From: Macrococcus capreoli
Lineage (GTDB): Bacteria; Bacillota; Bacilli; Staphylococcales; Staphylococcaceae
Length of the DNA stretch: 64,000 bases
NCBI RefSeq assembly: GCF_025628935.1
Contig: NZ_JAOTIS010000012.1
Span: 1 to 64,000 of the forward strand
Direction of reading: 5' to 3'
Shown here piece by piece: positions 56,851 through 64,000 of the stretch. The notes beneath the pieces are model-generated. The model did not search any database, was not told the origin of the DNA, and saw only the letters and a list, made by a program, of their open reading frames with translations. The position numbers and the translations under genes are program-made. Within the stretch, counting starts at the first letter, position 1. Every line of letters begins with the position of its first letter.

Positions 56851-59598
56851 CTATTTACTCTCTAATACACTTAAACATCTTGGACATACATTCGGGAAAG
56901 CATGATCAACTCCAGTTAGTTTCGTAGAGAAATTCCAGCAACGTTCACACTTCTCACCTTCTGCACGTTCAACCAATACATTTAAGTTTGAATATTTCGT
57001 GCCAACTGCCTCATCACTTACAATCGCTTGCGATACGATGAATAATTGATGTAAATTATCGAATGATTTCAATAATGCTAAATCTTCAGCGTTATCACTA
57101 TATACAGTTACTTTCGCTTCTAACGGTTTACCGATTACTTTTTCATTACGTAATGCCTCGATACCTTTCAATACATCATCACGTAATGTTAAGAAGTGAG
57201 ACCATTTGTCGATTAATGCACTGTCTACGTCATGTACTTCAGGCATATCTGTTAAATGTACGCTTTCTTCTTTAACATGTGGTGTATGGCTCCAGATTTC
57301 ATCAGCTGTATGCGGGATGATTGGTGCTAATACTTTTGTAAGTGATGTTAACACTTCATACACAACAGTCTGCATGCTACGACGAACATGGCTATCTGCA
57401 CCTTCAATATATAAGATATCTTTACCATAATCTAAGTAGAAGTTACTTAACTCTACGTTAATAAAGTTTTGTAATTCCTGATAAATATCTAAGTAATCAT
57501 TGTTATCGTAGTGTGTATGTGCATGATTTACGAAGGTATATAATTTATTTAACATAAACTTATCAATTTCTTTTAAATCCTCATAAGCCACTTTATCCGT
57601 TTCTGGATTAAAGTCATTAACATTACCTAATAAGAACTTAAATGTATTTCGGATTTTACGGTATACTTCTGATACTTGTTTTAAAATATCATCAGAAATA
57701 CGTACGTCAGCTAAATAATCGACTGACATTACCCATAGACGGATAATATCTGCACCCATTTGTTTTACAACTTTTTCAGGTACGACTGTATTACCGAGCG
57801 ACTTGCTCATTTTACGACCTTGACCGTCCATAACGAAACCATGTGATAATAACTTCTTATACGGTGATTTACCACGCGTTGCAACAGCTGTCGTGATAGA
57901 TGAGTTAAACCATCCACGATATTGGTCACTTCCTTCAAAATACAAATCAGCTGGGAAGCTTAAATCGTCACGAGCCTCTAATACACCGCGGTGACTTGAT
58001 CCTGAATCAAACCAAACGTCCATGATATCTGTTTCTTTAGTGAATTCACCATTCGGACTACCTGGATGCGTAAATCCTTCTGGTAATAAATCTTTCGCTT
58101 CACGCTCATACCAAACATTTGAACCATGCACTTCAACAAGTTTAGCAACATGTTCAATCACTGCTTCGTCCATGATGATATCACCATTTTCAGCATAGAA
58201 TACCGGAATTGGCACACCCCATACACGTTGACGTGAGATTACCCAGTCACCACGGTCACGAATCATGTTGTAAATACGTGTTTTACCCCATTCAACTTTA
58301 AATTCAGTTTCATCGATTGCATTTAAGATATCTTGACGCACTTTGTTAATAGATGCAAACCATTGTGGTGTTGCACGGAAGATAACAGGTTTTTTCGTTC
58401 TCCAGTCATGTGGATATGAATGCGTGAAGAATTCTAATTTCAATAATGCGCCAGCTTCTTTTAAACGTTCTGTGATAACAGGATTTGCTTTATCATAGAA
58501 TAATCCCTCAAATTCGCCCGCTTCAGCAGTAAATACACCTTTGTCATCTACTGGTGAAATAACAGGTAACTCATATTTTTGACCGACGATAAAGTCATCT
58601 TCCCCGTGTCCAGGTGCAGTATGAACACAACCTGTACCAGCGTCAGTTGTAACATGATCACCTAAAATGATGATTGATTTTCTATCTTCAATAAGTGGGT
58701 GTTGTGTCGTGATTAATTCTAATTCAGACCCTTTAAATTCTTTTTCAATGACTACTGCATCTTTATCCCATCCAATGGCATCACACACATTATCAAGTAA
58801 CGCTTGTGCAACGATATAAGACTTACCTTCAACACCAACTTGTACGTAGTTCAATTCAGGATTCACTGAAATTGCGACGTTGGCTGGCATTGTCCATGGT
58901 GTTGTTGTCCAGATAACGAATTTAACGCCTTCTGCAACGACACCACGCCCATCAACTGTTTCAAATGCAACATAAATTGACGCAGATTTTTTATCTTGAT
59001 ATTCAATTTCTGCTTCAGCAAGTGATGATTCACTAGATGGTGACCAGTACACTGGCTTCTTACCTTTATAGATGTAACCTTTTTTCGCCATATCACCGAA
59101 CAGACGAATTTGTTCAGCTTCAAATTGCTCTTGTAATGTAATATATGGATTGACCCAATCAGCATTAATCCCTAAACGTTTAAAATCCGCTTTTTGTAAT
59201 TCAACTTGCTCTAAGGCATATTGACGACATAATTCACGGAATTCTGCTGTAGACATTTCTTTGCGGTTCACACCTTTTTTCGTTAATGCTTGTTCGATCG
59301 GTAAACCATGTGTATCCCAACCTGGAACAAACGGTGTATAGAAACCATTCATCGCTTTATAACGTGTAATAAAGTCTTTAATGATTTTATTTAGTGCATG
59401 CCCCATATGGATTTGTCCATTCGCATAAGGCGGTCCATCATGAAGGATGTATGGTGTTTTCCCTTCATTTTTCTTTAATACTTTTTGATATAAATCCTGT
59501 TCATCCCATTGTGCCTGAATTTGAGGCTCTTTATTCGGCAGTCCGCCACGCATAGGAAAGTCTGTCTTCGGCATTAATAACGTATCTTTATAGTCCAT
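56851..59598 (-). CDS. ileS: Isoleucyl-tRNA synthetase
   Basis: The 915-residue class I synthetase has the HIGH motif HMGH (64-67) and an editing domain (about 200-400) containing [16 protein letters not shown] lies in [10 protein letters not shown] (about 597), and C-terminal zinc cysteines are in CERCWNF...CPRC. The length and sequence are those of the bacterial mupirocin-sensitive type. A T-box leader controls it. Confidence 0.98.
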   Translation of the reverse strand: MDYKDTLLMPKTDFPMRGGLPNKEPQIQAQWDEQDLYQKVLKKNEGKTPYILHDGPPYANGQIHMGHALNKIIKDFITRYKAMNGFYTPFVPGWDTHGLPIEQALTKKGVNRKEMSTAEFRELCRQYALEQVELQKADFKRLGINADWVNPYITLQEQFEAEQIRLFGDMAKKGYIYKGKKPVYWSPSSESSLAEAEIEYQDKKSASIYVAFETVDGRGVVAEGVKFVIWTTTPWTMPANVAISVNPELNYVQVGVEGKSYIVAQALLDNVCDAIGWDKDAVVIEKEFKGSELELITTQHPLIEDRKSIIILGDHVTTDAGTGCVHTAPGHGEDDFIVGQKYELPVISPVDDKGVFTAEAGEFEGLFYDKANPVITERLKEAGALLKLEFFTHSYPHDWRTKKPVIFRATPQWFASINKVRQDILNAIDETEFKVEWGKTRIYNMIRDRGDWVISRQRVWGVPIPVFYAENGDIIMDEAVIEHVAKLVEVHGSNVWYEREAKDLLPEGFTHPGSPNGEFTKETDIMDVWFDSGSSHRGVLEARDDLSFPADLYFEGSDQYRGWFNSSITTAVATRGKSPYKKLLSHGFVMDGQGRKMSKSLGNTVVPEKVVKQMGADIIRLWVMSVDYLADVRISDDILKQVSEVYRKIRNTFKFLLGNVNDFNPETDKVAYEDLKEIDKFMLNKLYTFVNHAHTHYDNNDYLDIYQELQNFINVELSNFYLDYGKDILYIEGADSHVRRSMQTVVYEVLTSLTKVLAPIIPHTADEIWSHTPHVKEESVHLTDMPEVHDVDSALIDKWSHFLTLRDDVLKGIEALRNEKVIGKPLEAKVTVYSDNAEDLALLKSFDNLHQLFIVSQAIVSDEAVGTKYSNLNVLVERAEGEKCERCWNFSTKLTGVDHAFPNVCPRCLSVLESK

Positions 59599-59626
59599 TT
59601 CTTATTCCTCCTAAAATTTAAATTAA

Positions 59627-59812
59627 AAAAACTCTTAAGTTGATTAATCAGGACGAACGGATCCGCGGTACCACCTGACTTAACTCAACTTAAGAGTTCA
59701 CTTTAAAATATAATATTGAAAAATATAGACTGATCTTATCTACCGGTCGTTGCTTAGGCTCTCACTATCCCTAATTCGCTGCTCAAGTCATCAATAGATA
59801 CGGTTCTATATG
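59627..59812 (-). promoter_or_regulatory. T-box riboswitch leader of ileS
   Basis: The minus-strand leader contains the T-box core GGTGGTACCGCGG (59675-59663). A long hairpin AACTCTTAAGTTGA / TCAACTTAAGAGTT, extended inward by TTAAGTCAGG / CCTGATTAA, ends in seven T. The upstream Stem I region contains AAGATCAG; ATC would be the isoleucine specifier. Uncharged tRNA-Ile should prevent termination. Confidence 0.92.
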
Positions 59813-59888
59813 TTTATTTTTGATTATTATTTATACTACCACGTTTATTTCATTTTGATAAGTAAAAAATTCAAATTTACTCAATAAC

Positions 59889-60392
59889 TTATTTTGAATC
59901 TTCTTGCGCCAATGGTTTCGTTTCTAAATCGTAATTTAATAAATGATCCCAGTCTTCACTTTTCAGCAAATCCAGCTGTGCTTCCACGAGCATTTTAAAT
60001 CGTGCTCTGAATATTTTAGACTGACGTTTCATATCTTCAGTCTGGAATGCAATTTCACGTGCTTGCTGCATCGCATCTTTTTTAATTAGTTCAGCATGAT
60101 TTTTAGCATCCTGAATGATTACATCTGCCTGCATTCCCGCACTCGCCTTGATTTCGTCTCCCGCTTTTTGTGCAACTAAAATGGCATCTGAGATTGTATT
60201 TTCAACACTTTTGAATCGATTAATATTCTCATCTTTATCTGCAATTAATTGTTCTAACATTTTCTTTTCACGACGTAACGTTTCCAATTCGTCGCTTAAT
60301 TGCTTTAAATAATCTCTTACTTCGTTTTCATTTAATCCTTTATGAACGATATTAAATGATTTATTTTGAATTTCATCTGGACTGAATTTCAT
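59889..60392 (-). CDS. divIVA: Cell-division initiation protein DivIVA
   Basis: The 167-residue protein has the conserved N-terminal membrane-curvature-binding segment (FSPDEIQNKSFNIVHKGLNENEVRDYL, about 3-29) and a long coiled coil (about 30-130). It marks the septum and poles. It is the last gene of the division cluster, ahead of ileS, in the order common to Bacillales. Confidence 0.94.
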   Translation of the reverse strand: MKFSPDEIQNKSFNIVHKGLNENEVRDYLKQLSDELETLRREKKMLEQLIADKDENINRFKSVENTISDAILVAQKAGDEIKASAGMQADVIIQDAKNHAELIKKDAMQQAREIAFQTEDMKRQSKIFRARFKMLVEAQLDLLKSEDWDHLLNYDLETKPLAQEDSK

Positions 60393-60407
60393 ACTTTCAC
60401 CTCTAGT

Positions 60408-61178
60408 TTATTTAAACATTGTGCCATATGTGAGTCGAATTTTATCTTTTTTCGTACGGTCACCTATTGCTTCTATTCTACCACGACCATACCCTTTAAT
60501 AGAAATTAAATCATTGACTTCAACATTAAAACTTGTTTTATCGATCACAACATGATTCACCTTCACATGCTCAGCTTCAATATGTTTTTGTGCGATACTT
60601 CTCGATTTATTAATCATTAACGACACGATATTATCTAGCCGTAAACTTGAGACTGTCGATTGATGTGACTGAAATTCCTCCGTTGCAGTTAACATATCTG
60701 CTAAATCAATCTCATTTAATCTTATCGATGAACCTTTTAATTTCGTTAAATTCTGAAACACAAATGCTTGTAAATGACGTGCTATAACAAACTGTACTTT
60801 ATCACCGACGATGATATCGCCAAGATAATCCCGTTTAAATCCAATCGACATCAATGCACCTAATATATTACGGTGTGTTAACGTCACAAATTTATCCGCG
60901 TATTTAATTTCAATAATCGATAAATCAAAATCTTCTTTACTTGCTTCATGATAATCAGGATAAATTAAAGCACGCATGCGCTCACGCTCTCCAAGTCCAC
61001 CATTAAAAGACACATTGAGCTCAGTACGATTCACTAATGTCGTCAATATAAACTGCTGACGTGGATCTAAAAAATGTGTGAGTACTGGCGCATATTGTGA
61101 CTCAGCACGCGCAACTAAACTTTCCAGATGCTTTACGATTTCTATTTCTTCATTTCGGAAATGCTGATATATATTCAT
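60408..61178 (-). CDS. ylmH: YlmH, S4-domain RNA-binding protein
   Basis: The 256-residue protein has a C-terminal S4 RNA-binding domain (about 180-245: LRLDNIVSLMINKSR, ending ISIKGYGRGRIEAIG) after an N-terminal domain of the YlmH type. YlmH binds stalled 50S-peptidyl-tRNA complexes in ribosome rescue and lies in the division cluster in bacilli. Interestingly the RqcH gene of the same pathway is also in this window. Confidence 0.92.
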   Translation of the reverse strand: MNIYQHFRNEEIEIVKHLESLVARAESQYAPVLTHFLDPRQQFILTTLVNRTELNVSFNGGLGERERMRALIYPDYHEASKEDFDLSIIEIKYADKFVTLTHRNILGALMSIGFKRDYLGDIIVGDKVQFVIARHLQAFVFQNLTKLKGSSIRLNEIDLADMLTATEEFQSHQSTVSSLRLDNIVSLMINKSRSIAQKHIEAEHVKVNHVVIDKTSFNVEVNDLISIKGYGRGRIEAIGDRTKKDKIRLTYGTMFK

Positions 61179-61202
61179 AACATCCTCACGACCTTTAACA
61201 TG

Positions 61203-61231
61203 AAAAAAATCTCACCGTAATGAGATTTTTT
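61203..61231 (-). terminator. Hairpin terminator between yggT and ylmH
   Basis: The minus-strand stem AAAAAATCTCA / TGAGATTTTTTT is self-contained with a 6-base loop. It may reduce readthrough into ylmH-divIVA. Confidence 0.8.
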
Positions 61232-61239
61232 AAATAATT

Positions 61240-61533
61240 TTAAGCGAAATAAGGTAAAATCGCATTAAATATTGCAGCTAAACCTCTTTGTAAAAAGTTT
61301 AAAAAGATTAATGCAGCAATACTTGAAATATCAATCATACCGATGGATGGTATCATACGTCGAAATGGTTCAAGAAATGGTTCATAAATTTTTCCCATCC
61401 ACTCACCAATAACAGAATCTCTAAGACCTGGTATCCATGACATAAAGAAGTAGATGACCATCCCAATCGTATATGCATGAATGGCATACATCACAATATT
61501 CATTATATAAATCATTATTACTAAAGTACTCAT
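61240..61533 (-). CDS. yggT: YggT-family membrane protein
   Basis: The 97-residue protein has two membrane helices (about 12-32 and 68-90) around the loop MSWIPGLRDSVIGEWMGKIYEPFLEPFRR, the YggT signature. It is called YlmG in Bacillus; the role in division or envelope is not clear. Its ATG overlaps the sepF stop by one base. Confidence 0.92.
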   Translation of the reverse strand: MSTLVIMIYIMNIVMYAIHAYTIGMVIYFFMSWIPGLRDSVIGEWMGKIYEPFLEPFRRMIPSIGMIDISSIAALIFLNFLQRGLAAIFNAILPYFA

Positions 61534-62087
61534 TAATATTCCTCGTGTTCATGATATTCTTCAGGTGCTTCTAACATTTCTGTTATCGTCCCTGCGACTT
61601 CTACATTATCAGGTGTGCATAAAAAGATATCTGCGCCGATACGTTGAATATCGCCACCAATGGCATAAACAGTCCCACTTAAAAAATCGATAATACGCTT
61701 TGCTGAAATTTTATCAATACGTTGCAAATTGACAAGCGTAGCGCGACGATTTTTTAATTCATCTGCGATATCCTGCGTATCGCTAAATACGCGTGGTTCA
61801 AATAAACACACTTTTGAAATACTTGAAGACGGTTCGTCATGTATGTTTACGACATTATTTTGCGTCACTTTGCGTTCATTCACTTTCACTTTAGATTTAA
61901 CAGGTTCAGGTTTCGCACGATAAATTGTTTCTTTTTTGACGTGCTGCTTTTCTGGTTGCGGCGTTGTTGCCTTCATTTTCTCACGTTCTACTGATTCAAC
62001 TGCTTTCTTTGGGGCATTATCTTCATAAACAACTTCTTCTTCATCTTCATAAACAAAGAATCCTTTAAATACATCTTTAATGGCCAT
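61533..62087 (-). CDS. sepF: Cell-division protein SepF
   Basis: SepF tethers FtsZ filaments to the membrane. The 184-residue protein has an N-terminal amphipathic helix ([14 protein letters not shown]), a charged variable linker and the C-terminal SepF domain (about 88-170). That domain includes [11 protein letters not shown] and [17 protein letters not shown]. It is between yggS and yggT. Confidence 0.95.
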   Translation of the reverse strand: MAIKDVFKGFFVYEDEEEVVYEDNAPKKAVESVEREKMKATTPQPEKQHVKKETIYRAKPEPVKSKVKVNERKVTQNNVVNIHDEPSSSISKVCLFEPRVFSDTQDIADELKNRRATLVNLQRIDKISAKRIIDFLSGTVYAIGGDIQRIGADIFLCTPDNVEVAGTITEMLEAPEEYHEHEEY

Positions 62088-62102
62088 AAGTATCGTTTCC
62101 TC

Positions 62103-62765
62103 CTATCCGACGAGTTTCGTACCGATACGAATAAACGTCGCACCTTCTTCTATTGCGATTTTGTAATCATTACTCATACCCATTGAAGTTTCTGTACATG
62201 GTGCATGGGGTAATCCTAATGCATTCACTGCTATTTGTAATTGCTTCAATTGTTTAAAATAAGTTCTAATGGCATCATCAGTTGCATCAAGTGGTGCCAT
62301 CGTCATTAATCCGACTACTTCAATGTTATCATATTCAGATAAACTTTGTACAAATGATTGTACATCTTCTGGTGCTATCCCATGCTTACTTTCTTCTCCA
62401 CTCACATTCACCTGGATAAAACATTTAATTTTTTTCGTTGCGCGCTTTTGAATTTCCTGTGCTAAACTCATTCGGTCTAATGAATGAAGATAATCAATAT
62501 TATCAATCACTTCTTTAACTTTACGCGTCTGCAATGAACCTATGAAATGCATCGTCACATTTTGAATATGTGCTTTTTTATCAAGAAATCCTTCAATACG
62601 ATTTTCGCCGAGATGCATAACACCCGCATCAACCGCTTCCTGCGCACGTTCTATTGTAACATATTTTGTCACCGCAATTAGTGTGGGTTGTTGACCATAA
62701 GGCGACTCTGCTACCGCTGTATCGATTTCAGATTGTATGACTGCTAAATTATTTTTGACTTCCAT
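62103..62765 (-). CDS. yggS: PLP homeostasis protein YggS/YlmE
   Basis: The 220-residue PROSC-type protein is a PLP-binding TIM barrel without known catalytic reaction. It keeps the PLP lysine in TLIAVTKYV (about 31-39), and FIGSLQTRKV and MGMSNDYKIAIEEGATFIRIG. The start is ATG 62763-62765 after GAGGG; the 5' end overlaps pgeF. Confidence 0.94.
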   Translation of the reverse strand: MEVKNNLAVIQSEIDTAVAESPYGQQPTLIAVTKYVTIERAQEAVDAGVMHLGENRIEGFLDKKAHIQNVTMHFIGSLQTRKVKEVIDNIDYLHSLDRMSLAQEIQKRATKKIKCFIQVNVSGEESKHGIAPEDVQSFVQSLSEYDNIEVVGLMTMAPLDATDDAIRTYFKQLKQLQIAVNALGLPHAPCTETSMGMSNDYKIAIEEGATFIRIGTKLVG

Positions 62766-63555
62766 TATCATCCCTCGTTCCAATATATGCGAGCATTCTG
62801 CCCGTTTGTCCTTTTTCTAAACGATATGAGAAAAATTCATCATGTTCAGTTGAAGTGCATCGTGTTGTCACATCAATATGTTCTGCCTTGATGCCGGCAT
62901 GCATCGCAATGCGTTTGTTGATTTCCTGTAAGTTAATATCATACAATGCATTCGTATTACTTTCAAAGCAATCATCCAGATTTAAATTCAAGTCAATAAA
63001 CTGGCGTTTAATATCTTCATTGACTTCATAACATGGTGCACTTACAGACGGTCCTATAATACATCTTAAATCATCCACATCTCCTGTATAAGCGTTGATT
63101 AAACGATTCAGTATTAAACCAACTGTCCCACGCCATCCTGCATGGCCTAACGCAATGAAATCATTTGTCGTACTGTATAAGTATACTGGGACACAATCCG
63201 CAAAACACATCGTCAGTAATATTCCTTTTTCATACGTATACAGACCGTCAATGTCTAACCATTTAGACGTTAATGCTAAAACATTTGTACCTTTATCTTC
63301 TGCAAATACTTCCTGAATATGATTCCCGTGCTTTTGAATTGGAAATACCCAATTACGCGTATCAAACCCAATTTCATTAGCGACAATCGCCTGGTTATAA
63401 TGGACATTTGACGGGACATCATCTATATATAAAGCCATATTTAAGCTGTCTTTCGGAAAGTGACTTTTACCTCCGTGACGACTCGTAATCCCGATCACTT
63501 TATCGTATGCATTGTCAACGTTATATGTATGTTGCTTTAATTGAAATGGTTCCAT
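62749..63555 (-). CDS. pgeF: Purine nucleoside phosphorylase / laccase-like protein YlmD
   Basis: The 268-residue protein has the family metal/active-site motifs RHGGKSHFP, CFADCVPVYLYS and GHAGWRGTVG (about 137-146). Older names are polyphenol oxidase or multicopper-oxidase-like; characterised members act as nucleosidases or peptidoglycan-editing factor PgeF. Directly follows ftsZ in the division cluster. Confidence 0.92.
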   Translation of the reverse strand: MEPFQLKQHTYNVDNAYDKVIGITSRHGGKSHFPKDSLNMALYIDDVPSNVHYNQAIVANEIGFDTRNWVFPIQKHGNHIQEVFAEDKGTNVLALTSKWLDIDGLYTYEKGILLTMCFADCVPVYLYSTTNDFIALGHAGWRGTVGLILNRLINAYTGDVDDLRCIIGPSVSAPCYEVNEDIKRQFIDLNLNLDDCFESNTNALYDINLQEINKRIAMHAGIKAEHIDVTTRCTSTEHDEFFSYRLEKGQTGRMLAYIGTRDDNGSQK

Positions 63556-63581
63556 TGTACCCTCCAGAGTGGCATCTTATA

Positions 63582-63628
63582 TAAAAACCGAACAAACAAA
63601 AATCAAAAAGCGACTTATGTTTGTCCGG
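63582..63628 (-). terminator. ftsZ terminator
   Basis: The minus-strand stem CCGGACAAAC / GTTTGTTCGG (one G-U pair) has a 21-base loop and is followed by TTTTT. Confidence 0.75.
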
Positions 63629-63657
63629 CAGTATGGTTGATCTTTATTTAATGAAAA

Positions 63658-64000
63658 TTATCTTCTACGACGACGTGGACGGTCTTTTAAGAAACCAGGA
63701 ACATCTAAGTCATCTCTATTAGATTCTCTTTCAGGTTGTGCAGTTTGCGTCGAAGTTGCCTCAGTTCTTGGCTCACGATTCACTTGTGGTGCACCAAATG
63801 TTGATTGTGGTACATTGCGCGTCGGTTTATCATTAAAGCCAGTTGCGATAACCGTTACAACGATTTCATCTTGTAATTCTGGGTTGATTACAGTACCGAA
63901 GATCATATTTACATCTTCATCTGCAGCATCTTGTACAATATCAGCAGCTTCCTGTGCTTCGAATAATGTTAATGATTCGCCACCAGTGATGTTCATTAAC
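63658..64000 (-). CDS. ftsZ: Cell-division protein FtsZ, C-terminal part (continues past the window)
   Basis: The last 114 or so codons are present. They hold the end of the tubulin-like C-terminal domain ([36 protein letters not shown]), a Gln/Thr/Arg-rich linker and the conserved tail [12 protein letters not shown] that binds FtsA and SepF. The very C-terminus is a run of Pro and Arg residues. The start lies beyond position 64000. Confidence 0.96.
   Translation of the reverse strand, partial: LMNITGGESLTLFEAQEAADIVQDAADEDVNMIFGTVINPELQDEIVVTVIATGFNDKPTRNVPQSTFGAPQVNREPRTEATSTQTAQPERESNRDDLDVPGFLKDRPRRRRR

Overview
The window reads as chromosome of a low-GC Gram-positive bacterium of the Staphylococcaceae, most likely Macrococcus or a close relative. 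The cell-division and pyrimidine blocks have the staphylococcal gene order (ftsZ-pgeF-yggS-sepF-yggT-ylmH-divIVA-ileS-lspA-rluD-pyrR-pyrP-pyrB-pyrC-carA-carB ... rqcH/gmk-rpoZ-coaBC-priA), and an IsaA-type cell-wall hydrolase is present. A complete glycogen pathway and a class 1B PyrD/PyrK pair inside the pyr operon are not what Staphylococcus aureus has, as far as I know. The genus is inference; no 16S gene is in the window.

Layout. (1) 1-500: debris of a mobile element, with the 3' end of a probable tyrosine recombinase butted against a decayed reverse-strand ORF. (2) 503-6815: core genes priA, coaBC, rpoZ and gmk (minus strand) and divergent rqcH (plus strand). (3) 7.3-10.1 kb: an isaA-like gene behind a WalR-type box, signal peptidase I, and an autoregulated-looking Xre/DUF3169 pair. 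(4) 10.2-27.3 kb: an accessory stretch crowded with small enzymes (eight GNAT acetyltransferases, three Nudix hydrolases, one LOG-family protein, one DUF2785 protein), two MFS transporters, a MocR/LysE-type divergent pair and several gene relics carrying stop codons. (5) 27.4-29.9 kb: MerR/TipAS regulator (divergent), an unusual lipase without a signal peptide, tenA behind a TPP riboswitch, and a small PH-like protein. (6) 30.0-42.1 kb: glycogen cluster glgB-glgC-glgD-glgA-glgP (minus) divergent from pulA-pgcA (plus). (7) 42.2-54.7 kb: a membrane protein and the complete pyrimidine operon pyrR-P-B-C-carA-carB-pyrK-D-F-E with two attenuators. (8) 54.7-64 kb: rluD, lspA, an eight-copy 61-bp tandem hairpin repeat, ileS with a T-box leader, then divIVA, ylmH, yggT, sepF, yggS, pgeF and the 3' end of ftsZ.

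How it works together. The glycogen block is self-contained: PgcA makes glucose-1-phosphate, GlgC/GlgD activate it to ADP-glucose, GlgA extends, GlgB branches, and GlgP with PulA degrade. The pyr operon holds all de novo UMP steps plus uracil uptake under PyrR control. The division block is the conserved dcw-distal cluster. About 35 kb (6.8-42.3 kb) separates rqcH from the pyr operon, which lie close together in S. aureus. The accessory part of that insertion is visibly gaining and losing genes.

The most unusual structure not explained by genes is the tandem array at 56221-56708: eight exact 61-bp periods with an invariant 10-bp palindromic stem. I saw no CRISPR array, rRNA, tRNA or intact insertion sequence. 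No anti-phage or otherwise clearly new defence system could be supported.
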